NCBI RefSeq assembly: GCF_040054535.1
Contig: NC_090781.1
Location: 4,160,501 to 4,224,500 of the forward strand
Reading direction: 5' to 3'
Source: Antennarius striatus
Lineage: Eukaryota > Chordata > Actinopteri > Lophiiformes > Antennariidae
Length of the DNA stretch: 64,000 bases
Of this stretch, positions 58,801-64,000 are shown one piece after another. Every line of letters starts with the position of its first letter. Position 1 is the stretch's first letter. The notes below the pieces were generated by a model. It ran no database searches and had not been told where the DNA came from. It worked only from the letters and a program-made list of their open reading frames with translations. A program made the translations under genes and the position numbers.

Positions 58801-59575
58801 AGAGCTGCTGCCCAAAGTTAACAGCAAATTAGTTGCTACACATGCGGCTTGTGTAGCACGCCCAAGTCATTTGCGAATATTTCTTAAACGAAATATATTT
58901 AGTTTATGATAAAGCCACCATGTTGAGAGCGGCTGATGACTTCCGATGTGATTAGCCGGTGAGCTAACTAGCCGTATAGTTAGCGAGGAGTCCGGCTAGC
59001 AAACCGGTTGTTTGGGTTAGCCTTGACTGCTTGTTTGCGTCGGCGTCAGATCGAATTACACGCAAACATGTAATCGGTGTTGAAATCAATTTGATACTGC
59101 GGAAGTGACTAGAAAACCAATGAGATAAGATGACTCGACGCATACAGATCAGAAGCGCATTTGTGTCGAGCTGCTCGCCAGGGAGACCCTCTGAACTTGA
59201 GAAGAGAGGGTAAACTCCAGGAAGACCATCACCGATGGTTCAGTGACTTCTAAACCACACAGAATGGATGTAAATGTCACAACTTATAGTCGATGTTATG
59301 ACAAAATAATAAAATATTTAACAGACTGAAAACTGTTATGCTGACCATATCAAAATTTTGCTGTCTGCATATATGTGAATCCATGTGATCACCATATGCC
59401 TGTACAAAGTTCATGAAGATATGAACTAATCTGTCTCACCACAACCACAAGAATCCTTCAGGCTTGTCTTGCTGGGCTCTTTGACATCCTGGACTCCATT
59501 CCTGGCGTCATTTGCGAGATCAACCGGTGTGCAGGTAGGCACTGACGTCGGGATGTCATCCGTCTTGCTCACCAT
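45412..59575 (-). CDS. cluh: cluh (clustered mitochondria homolog) coding region, 27 exons, 1,390 aa
   Basis: CLUH is a cytosolic RNA-binding protein that binds and stabilises mRNAs of nuclear-encoded mitochondrial proteins; its loss makes mitochondria cluster. The spliced frame is 4,173 nt with every junction in phase. Order: a fish-specific N-terminal extension (1-80), the CLU N-terminal ubiquitin-like part (about 95-175, [10 protein letters not shown] to [12 protein letters not shown]), a GSKIP-like/TIF31 region, the large Clu domain (about 395-670), a low-complexity acidic insert (about 675-780), the eIF3-p135-like segment (about 860-1040), and tetratricopeptide repeats (about 1090-1290). 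It ends [10 protein letters not shown]. Human CLUH is about 80 residues shorter, mainly at the N-terminus. The a/b paralogue status is unknown. Confidence 0.96.
46654..46727 (-). CDS. cluh: cluh exon 26 (residues 1325-1349)
   Basis: 74 nt: [20 protein letters not shown], then FIPLS. Highly conserved block after the TPRs. The acceptor is tttcccag and the donor GTAATG. Confidence 0.96.
46811..46945 (-). CDS. cluh: cluh exon 25 (residues 1280-1324)
   Basis: 135 nt: [20 protein letters not shown], then [13 protein letters not shown]. End of the TPR array and a following helix. The acceptor is cttctcag and the donor GTAGCG. Confidence 0.97.
47023..47116 (-). CDS. cluh: cluh exon 24 (residues 1248-1279)
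   Basis: 94 nt: [20 protein letters not shown], then [14 protein letters not shown] helix pair. The acceptor is gtttttag and the donor GTGAGG. Confidence 0.96.
47209..47330 (-). CDS. cluh: cluh exon 23 (residues 1208-1248)
   Basis: 122 nt: [20 protein letters not shown], then [23 protein letters not shown] unit. The acceptor is ttccacag and the donor GTAGGG. Confidence 0.96.
47366..47645. mobile_element. Tigger-like MITE in cluh intron 22
   Basis: The left end AGTAATCCCTCCATACTTGC and a right end complement ACAGAAATCCCTCATTTATT share an AATCCCTC core. The inner sequence GGTTAATGCGTTCCAGG is typical of pogo/Tigger MITE ends. Part of it recurs at 54,118-54,190 (opposite strand) and part at 31,930-32,000. 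Confidence 0.6.
47695..47820 (-). CDS. cluh: cluh exon 22 (residues 1166-1207)
   Basis: 126 nt: [20 protein letters not shown], then [20 protein letters not shown] and LD. TPR unit. The acceptor is actcatcag and the donor GTGAGT. A long ORF in another frame over the same bases is spurious. Confidence 0.96.
47911..47991 (-). CDS. cluh: cluh exon 21 (residues 1139-1165)
   Basis: 81 nt: [20 protein letters not shown], then PNTIQEY. TPR. The acceptor is cacctgcag and the donor GTAAGT. Confidence 0.97.
48072..48211 (-). CDS. cluh: cluh exon 20 (residues 1092-1138)
   Basis: 140 nt: [20 protein letters not shown], then [20 protein letters not shown] and MGDHPE. First TPR. The acceptor is tttccag and the donor GTAGGC. 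Confidence 0.97.
48331..48484 (-). CDS. cluh: cluh exon 19 (residues 1041-1092)
   Basis: 154 nt: [20 protein letters not shown], then [20 protein letters not shown] and [11 protein letters not shown]. The donor is GTTAAA, a weak type. The acceptor is ctccgctccag. Confidence 0.97.
48568..48652 (-). CDS. cluh: cluh exon 18 (residues 1012-1040)
   Basis: 85 nt: [20 protein letters not shown], then ISIKTGIQ. The donor is GTAC followed at once by a C12 tract. The acceptor is ttgacag. Confidence 0.95.
48736..48980 (-). CDS. cluh: cluh exon 17 (residues 931-1012)
   Basis: 245 nt: [20 protein letters not shown], a basic patch [12 protein letters not shown], then [20 protein letters not shown]. The acceptor is acatgtag and the donor GTGAGG. 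Confidence 0.97.
49058..49120 (-). CDS. cluh: cluh exon 16 (residues 910-930)
   Basis: 63 nt: [20 protein letters not shown] and Q. Found by homology because it is too short for an ORF call. The acceptor is atatttcag and the donor GTTCGT. Confidence 0.95.
49205..49357 (-). CDS. cluh: cluh exon 15 (residues 859-909)
   Basis: 153 nt: [20 protein letters not shown], then [20 protein letters not shown]. The acceptor is TTTACCAG, preceded by (TG)17 in place of a pyrimidine tract. The donor is GTGAGT. Confidence 0.96.
49365..49398. repeat. (CA)17 / (TG)17 at the 3' splice site of cluh exon 15
   Basis: On the cluh sense strand this is (TG)17 and it occupies intron positions about -8 to -41 before the exon 15 acceptor. 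Confidence 0.95.
49477..49577 (-). CDS. cluh: cluh exon 14 (residues 825-858)
   Basis: 101 nt: [20 protein letters not shown], then [13 protein letters not shown]. The acceptor is ggaaaaaacag, with a TG-rich tract just upstream. The donor is GTGAGT. Confidence 0.95.
49588..49628. repeat. CA/TG-rich tract upstream of cluh exon 14
   Basis: Two blocks of CA units split by TAAA. On the sense strand they are TG-rich and end about 11 bases before the acceptor. Confidence 0.9.
49933..50034 (-). CDS. cluh: cluh exon 13 (residues 791-825)
   Basis: 102 nt: [20 protein letters not shown], then [13 protein letters not shown]. The acceptor is caaatag and the donor GTGAGC. Confidence 0.96.
50724..51103 (-). 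CDS. cluh: cluh exon 12 (residues 664-791), with disordered insert
   Basis: 380 nt. It opens with the conserved [16 protein letters not shown] low-complexity Thr/Ser/Glu-rich stretch follows ([18 protein letters not shown]...) with little similarity to mammals. The exon closes with [18 protein letters not shown]. The donor is GTATGT and the acceptor gttccacag. Confidence 0.95.
51184..51443 (-). CDS. cluh: cluh exon 11 (residues 578-664)
   Basis: 260 nt. Clu domain end: [20 protein letters not shown], then [20 protein letters not shown] and [13 protein letters not shown]. The acceptor is caaactgcag and the donor GTAGGT. Confidence 0.97.
51482..51578 (+). mobile_element. Tigger right-end fragment in cluh intron 10
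   Basis: About 97 bases match the right end of the Tigger relics at 8,900-9,377 (CATTTATG...GGAACG..., then TTCGTAAGTAGAGGTACCAC). It fills nearly half of a 211-base intron. Confidence 0.8.
51655..52089 (-). CDS. cluh: cluh exon 10 (residues 433-577), core Clu domain
   Basis: 435 nt, the largest cluh exon: [77 protein letters not shown] and [20 protein letters not shown]. The acceptor is catgcag behind a C12 tract. The donor is GTCAGT. Confidence 0.98.
52235..52327 (-). CDS. cluh: cluh exon 9 (residues 402-432)
   Basis: 93 nt: [20 protein letters not shown], then [11 protein letters not shown]. The acceptor is gccttcag and the donor GTACTG. Confidence 0.97.
52430..52577 (-). CDS. cluh: cluh exon 8 (residues 352-401)
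   Basis: 148 nt: [20 protein letters not shown], then [20 protein letters not shown]. The acceptor is tttgttgcag and the donor GTGGGC. Confidence 0.97.
52707..52832 (-). CDS. cluh: cluh exon 7 (residues 310-352)
   Basis: 126 nt: [20 protein letters not shown], then [20 protein letters not shown]. It ends in an A9 run right before the donor AAG|GTTAAA, a weak donor. The acceptor is gcgttccag. Confidence 0.95.
52920..53460. repeat. Dispersed repeat in cluh intron 6 with TGACCTTGA motifs
   Basis: It contains GAATTCAAAATTTTACCCTG, as at 6,985-7,010, followed by repeated TGACCTTGA/TCAAGGTCA strings and a closing GGACTAACGGACGGACAGAC. It is recognised as a common fish interspersed sequence of unknown class. 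Confidence 0.6.
53171..53353. promoter_or_regulatory. Cluster of four ERR/SF-1-type half-site motifs
   Basis: TCAAGGTCA occurs as TGACCTTGA at 53,171-53,179 and 53,326-53,334, and directly at 53,345-53,353. TGAAGGTCA lies at 53,189-53,197. These match the TNAAGGTCA element used by ERR and NR5A receptors. They belong to the repeat, so function is unproven. Confidence 0.45.
53546..53700 (-). CDS. cluh: cluh exon 6 (residues 259-310)
   Basis: 155 nt: [20 protein letters not shown], then [20 protein letters not shown] and [12 protein letters not shown]. The upstream acceptor (ccaaaag) is chosen because it keeps PLQC as in human CLUH; a CAG 9 bases inside (53,691) is an alternative. The donor is GTCAGT. 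Confidence 0.93.
53790..53917 (-). CDS. cluh: cluh exon 5 (residues 216-258)
   Basis: 128 nt: [20 protein letters not shown], then [21 protein letters not shown] lysine-rich start. The acceptor is acggcag and the donor GTGAGG. Not visible as an ORF; found by phase. Confidence 0.95.
53988..54200. mobile_element. MITE in cluh intron 4, related to the intron 22 copy
   Basis: ACGGTAATCCATCGCCAAAT at the left; at the right TATGGGGAGGGTTCATAAAC and TCGCTATATTGCGGAATTTT match the reverse complement of 47,410-47,480. Confidence 0.6.
54301..54444 (-). CDS. cluh: cluh exon 4 (residues 168-216)
   Basis: 144 nt: [20 protein letters not shown], then [20 protein letters not shown] and FTDGDLG. The acceptor is tttccccag and the donor GTACGG. 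Confidence 0.97.
54819..54990 (-). CDS. cluh: cluh exon 3 (residues 111-168)
   Basis: 172 nt: [20 protein letters not shown], then [20 protein letters not shown] and [11 protein letters not shown]. Ubiquitin-like CLU N-terminal part. The acceptor is atctgtcag and the donor GTGAGA. Confidence 0.97.
55239..55432 (-). CDS. cluh: cluh exon 2 (residues 46-110), with internal alternative start
   Basis: 194 nt. It starts in phase 1 ([17 protein letters not shown]...), then an acidic stretch, then [20 protein letters not shown]. The internal ATG at 55,412-55,410 (MVNGD) aligns with the human start (MLLNGD), so a shorter product could begin here. The donor is GTTTGG. Confidence 0.95.
55600..55905. 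repeat. Interspersed repeat with internal (TG)n, cluh intron 1
   Basis: The parts GCCCTTGAGCAAGGCACCGT and TGCCCCCTGCGGGGGATCAA are familiar from fish dispersed repeats. A (TG)16 run occupies 55,769-55,801. Boundaries are approximate. Confidence 0.5.
58408..58510 (-). promoter_or_regulatory. Possible alternative first exon/promoter of cluh
   Basis: The minus strand has a strong donor CATAAAGTG|GTGAGTAT closing at 58,408. An Ets-type CCGGAAGCGG lies about 90 bases upstream (58,502-58,493). It would splice to exon 2, whose internal ATG matches the human start. Inference. Confidence 0.4.
59440..59575 (-). CDS. cluh: cluh exon 1 (residues 1-45)
   Basis: 136 nt from ATG 59,575. [20 protein letters not shown], then a hydrophilic stretch ending DSCGC plus one base. 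The donor is GTGAGA. The phase fits exon 2 exactly, which is the main support; the residues have no human counterpart. 59,576-59,860 upstream is GC-richer and probably 5' UTR and promoter. Confidence 0.8.
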
Positions 59576-60850
59576 GATCAGCGGTCAGCGTGGCAACAGA
59601 AACCCTTCAGCTGTGTTTGCTTGAATGTGAGTGTAGAATAAATAGTGGGTCTGCTTCTCCGGCTAACGCTAGCTGGCTGGCGACATGCGAGGCTCCAAAG
59701 CTTACGAAAACAAGTCTACCGAGGAAGGACAGAGCTGTACATGGTGGGGAGCACACGTGGTTTTGTTCCCCCTCCTCTTGACCTCTTTGCCTTTGCGTTG
59801 CACCTCCCCGCCCACGACGCGTGGCTCTACGGCGAGCCACGAAGGACAAACCGCTTTTTACTAACGCGATTTTACCTGTTTCTGTTTCATAAGGAGAAAA
59901 TGACGCAACTTAAGTGGGGTTTTTTTTCTTTCTTGAATTTCTGCTGCTGAAGAAAATGTCATGAACATGAACAGCAGTTAATATCTAAAAAAAATTCAAA
60001 AATGTCAACAATGTATTTTATGGTAAACCACTGTTAAGGAAAATAAAATGCTTTTAGATTTGTGGTGAAATGCTTATTCATGAATTTTGGAATGTGAAAG
60101 TACAACAAGTACATTACAAACAACAATGATACAACACTGGAGTCCTCTTTAAGTCAGGAAGTTAAGAACAGGTTATAAATTAGGTTTCGGATCTTAATGA
60201 TCATCCATTTTAAGAAATGCAGTTTGTGCTTTCTGACATGTGTATGCTGTATAGGACATGCTATGCATGTTGTATTGTGCAAGTAGTTAGATTATTGTCC
60301 ATTAATGTGAAACGGAGTATTGGGTGCCTTCTGCAGGACTGCATATATCGAGGAAATGGGTTGTTGTCTTGTTGTGCGTGAAGACAAGAAGGTGTTAAGA
60401 ACCTCGATGTTTGTTAATCCTTAATCTAAATGTTTTCCTTGGTTGTAAAGTTTGTGTGCTGAGTGGTGCACACTTTAAAATAAGAACATGAGTGCATTTC
60501 TATTACAGGAATTATGCCTTCCAGACCAAACGGAATAATTTCCTAGTGGCATGAAGATCTGTCCAAAAAACCCTCTATTAGGATGATAGTTGAATTAATC
60601 CTGCCTCATTTTGCCAAAGAGCATTAGTAAGTCAACTGAGGGAAAGCTGCATGACTGATTAGTAGGTAATGGTCACATGATTAAGTGTTTGGCCAGTCAA
60701 CAAAACTGGGAGTGCTTCCACTGCTCCATAAAAATAAAGATAATTTGGGTTTGAAATGCCTTTCATAAAGTAATAAAATGATATTCTGTTAAAAACCCAT
60801 CATTAAGATTTATGTAATACTGTAATAAAATCTATACAGTATAATTCATC
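59576..60850. other. cluh 5' flank, no gene seen
   Basis: 59,576-59,860 is moderately CpG-rich (likely promoter). 59,940-60,850 is AT-rich without recognisable features. Confidence 0.5.
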
Positions 60851-60851
60851 A

Positions 60852-61362
60852 CTACTTTTGCAGATGATGTCCTGTTGGACTCATCAAACCTGGACCTTCA
60901 GCGTGCACTGGGACGGTTTGCAGCTGGGTGGGATGAAGATCAGCACCTCTATATCTGAGGCCATGGTTCTCGACCGGATAAGGGTGGTATGCCCTCTTCA
61001 GGTCGGTGGAGAGTCCTCGCCCCAAGTGGAGGAGTTTAAGTATCTTGGGGTCTTGTTCACGAGTGAGGGAGGGATGGAACGTGAGATTGACAGACGGATC
61101 GGTGCAGCTTCTGCAGTGATGCACTCACTGTATAGGTCTGAGGTGGCTCGGGCATCTCTTCACGTTGCCTCCTGGATGCCTCCCTAGGAAACGCTGGAGG
61201 GACTATGTCTCTCGGCTGGGCTGGGAACGCCTCGGGACCCCCCCCCCCAGAGGAGCTGGAGGTGGTGTCTGGGGAGAGGGAAGTATGGGCATCCCTCCTG
61301 AGACTGTTGCCCCGCGACCCGGGCCCTGGATAAGTGGTTGAAGATGGAGGGATGGATGTAAT
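60852..61362 (+). mobile_element. 5'-truncated, internally deleted LINE copy
   Basis: It starts at the RT FADD motif (TTTGCAGATGATGTC) and follows the full-length family through [20 protein letters not shown]. It loses a block and ends CCCGCGACCCGGGCCCTGGA, then GATGGAGGGATGGATG. Frameshifts and stops are present. It lies upstream of cluh in opposite orientation. Confidence 0.85.
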
Positions 61363-61369
61363 ATGAGGC

Positions 61370-64000
61370 ATGATCTAATCATACAAGTCAGCAAAGATCA
61401 ATATATAGTAAGATTTTAATTATCCTCTATAAACAACTGTGTTTTACTCAAAATATTTATTACAAAATACCTTTTTATATTGTGGAAGAAAACTATGATT
61501 ATTTTTGTTAACTCTAAACTTCCTTATTGATCAATGGGGATTTAAATAAGAGTTACTATCATTAATATTAGTAGTAGTTGTATTAATAATATTTACATAA
61601 TCCATATTTCATAAATCCTCAACAAATATTGTTCGCTGTTTAAATTAATCAACTTTTCTTTGCCAAACTTTCAACTAACAATAACAAGCAGGCAGCAGGA
61701 TAGACAAGCCTTCATTTTATTCCAGTTAAGTGTACAACCGATCACCTTAAGCTAACACAGTAAATGCGGTAATCGGTCAGTTTGTAACACAACGCATTAT
61801 TGCTGGAGACATCACACGTCAAACAAGATGCTTTATGGTGAGACATAGAGCCCAAATATTCCAATAGAATAACTAAACACGCCTGGTTTGACCATGAGAC
61901 CCAGAGACAGTTCTACAGCTGACAATTCTCATCATTGTTTTTATGAAGAATAGTGTTATAAACTTTTACAAGAATGGAAGACATTCACACACAGAGTAAT
62001 TAAATCATCACCTTTCTGTCTCTGTCATGAGTGGTGCAAGATTTAACTCTGAAAAGTAGAAAAAGAACCTTATCAGGCGGTGAAGAATTACTTTCCGTCT
62101 TAAATATTCATGAAAAAACATCATTAAGGCGTCACACCATTTGCCCTCGTGTTCATTTTAGCGATGGCCTCTTTGGCTCACTAGCATTTTCCCTCATCAT
62201 CTCATCTAAAACATGAGATTATGCCGCCGTACGTTGGACGGGGGGGACGGTAACCAAATGCAGTTCAGTCTACTCGCCTCTATAAATGGATGACATATGA
62301 AGTGATAAAACAAGATGTCTAACAGTCTCGATTCAGGATTCCTGTGACGGCTCTCTGTACATTAACCCCTTACTAAAACCTCAGGAAGAATAGTGCAGAC
62401 AGTCACGCTAATGGCTAGCAGCTGGGTGAATGAAAACCCTGCAACATTGCAGGACGGAGGTTTACTTTGACTTGTGGAATAATAATACAGTATATCCATT
62501 TACTTAATGCTGCTTCACATGCAGCATGTTACCCATTCCTGATCTGGATATTCCTTTTATATACAACAATATAACAAGCATGTAAAGATTTAGTGAGACT
62601 TTAAAATAGAACAATCCCTTAGATAATTCAGAAAAACATTTAAGTTAAATAAAAAAAGGCTAAAAAAAACCAAATAATTAAATAATCATAAAATCCGTTT
62701 AAGCACATCAAATGTCTTCAAATGTGTCCACCCTACAATAAATAAATACATTGATATATTGCTTTATTGGAGACAATGTGAAAATTTCATGCTGAACTTG
62801 TAGTTATTGTAGTTATAAAGACGAAAGAAGACAAGAGAAGCATCACAGCAGCTTTTTTAAATGAAATGCAGTCCTAAAGTAAGGCTCATTTCAAAGAAAG
62901 ACTGCAGGTACAGACGTTCAGTGACATCATGGCTCAAGTACAGACCAACTGTGACACAGCTGAAAGTTACAAAATAACTTAGGTGCAACAATAATATAGA
63001 AACCTTTATATTCCAGTCCCAAAGAGTCTTACAAAAGTGTCAGAAGGAAAGAAAAATAGATTTTTCACACTCCATTTCTTATGTCCATGTCTGCTCAGTT
63101 ATGAGACAGTGATTATATCCATTGGACAAAGCATGACTTAAATAAAATGTATCCTACATTAAATATAGTATATTAAAGAGTTCATTTCATCATTAAGATG
63201 TTTCTGGCTCCCTGTTACTCCAGGGACAAACATCGGTGTTGAGAACAGAGGACTTCTTGCTGTCAGTAACACAAGGTCATTTTCTCAGAGTGCATCCCCC
63301 CCCCCAGCTACTTCATAAACTTGTGTGACAAAGAAAATGGAGCACACTGAACATAGACCATGCCCAAAAATCAGTCACCATTTAAAAACCCCACAAAACC
63401 TCCAGTCATGATGTTGTTTCATTTTTCCTGAGGTGAGAAGAAAAAAACAGCTTTCTGTATAAATTATACGTAGTAGTTGTCCTTTGTGTGTGTGTGTGTG
63501 TGTGTGTGTGTTTTTAGTAAGTAAACCAAACCTGAGTCGACATACGGTCCAACAAATTCAGACTTTGCATGTGGCTTTTCATACAAAGTGTGTCTTGAAC
63601 TACAACAAAACACATTAAATTTTGTTTAGCTGCTAATTCTGCACACGTCTAATGCGGCTGCTGTCTGATCCTGTCCTCCAGCCCAGGCATTAAAAAACAA
63701 TAAAAATTCAATAAAAAGTTATTCTTTATTGAAAAGCGGCTGTGGACACGATGATTACAGTCATCTCCTCTCCAAGACGATGGATGTATGGATGGAATAT
63801 TTTTGATTTTGTGTCTTCTGCATTACCTGTTTGACGGTTTGTGTTTCCTTTTTCTGGACAGTTAAACTCTATCTGTTTCCTCCACCATGGAGATAATTTA
63901 GACTCTATTAATATTTTGTTCATTTGTTCATCTGTTAGTAGGATTACACACAAGCTGCTTGATGGATTACATGATACTGGGTGGAACAGGTGGGGCGTGA
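61370..64000. other. Right end of window, no gene recognised
   Basis: AT-rich. A (TG)13 run lies at 63,485-63,510, a C11 tract near 63,295 and AATAAA strings near 63,700. 63,720-64,000 resembles a dispersed fish repeat also seen at 22,455-22,560. Part could be the 3' UTR of a gene outside the window. Confidence 0.4.
63485..63510. repeat. (TG)13 microsatellite
   Basis: Uninterrupted TG run near the right end. Confidence 0.95.

Larger units (their letters stand above)
55433..59439 (-). other. cluh: cluh intron 1
   Basis: 4 kb. It holds the repeat at 55,600-55,905 and A-rich runs near 56,160 and 56,575. 56,600-58,280 shows nothing recognisable. A CpG-containing, promoter-like block lies at 58,400-59,200. 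Confidence 0.7.

Noticed and set aside
61057..61394. Minus-strand ORFs of 104 and 63 aa
   Set aside because: Antisense to a decayed LINE copy.

Overview
The window is vertebrate nuclear DNA, almost certainly from a ray-finned fish and probably a percomorph-type teleost. It has intron-split genes with GT-AG borders, long (TG)n microsatellites, Tc1 and pogo/Tigger relics, and a fish-type LINE with a (GATG)n tail. Three genes were recognised, all on the minus strand. From left to right they are the 5' end of mettl16 (about 1-2,050), the whole of pafah1b1/LIS1 (about 3,150-42,430) and the whole of cluh (about 45,230-59,600+).

mettl16 contributes a likely non-coding exon 1 with CRE motifs and the first coding exon (42 codons plus 2 bases). 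pafah1b1 was rebuilt from one 5' UTR exon and ten coding exons, counting exon 2, which holds 5' UTR and the start codon. The exons sum to 1,233 nt, giving 410 aa, the length known for LIS1, and every junction keeps phase. cluh was rebuilt from 27 coding exons totalling 4,173 nt (1,390 aa), again with every junction in phase. Many of these exons are too short to show up as long ORFs.

The introns hold most of the mobile DNA. pafah1b1 intron 1 (13 kb) carries a deleted Tc1 relic, a TIR element with 'ataaggcgcac' repeats, a Tigger-like element, a 1.6-kb Tc1 copy with decayed ORFs, and a full-length LINE. That LINE (37,267-40,626) has a perfect 13-bp target-site duplication and an uninterrupted 1,061-aa endonuclease/reverse transcriptase ORF. 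Other introns carry two tRNA-derived SINE-like copies (one sharing its 3' tail with the LINE), truncated LINE copies, Tigger fragments and several short perfect hairpins.

Functionally, METTL16 is an RNA m6A methyltransferase, LIS1 is the dynein regulator, and CLUH binds mRNAs for mitochondrial proteins. They are not an operon; their grouping is old vertebrate synteny. Compared with the human order as I remember it, METTL16-PAFAH1B1-CLUH is kept but pafah1b1 alone appears inverted. No new multi-gene system was found. The most interesting signals are the intact LINE and its SINE partner, the pafah1b1 inversion, dinucleotide repeats sitting on splice sites of mettl16 and cluh, a uORF opening at the first base of pafah1b1 exon 2, and an ERR/SF-1-type motif cluster in a cluh intron.
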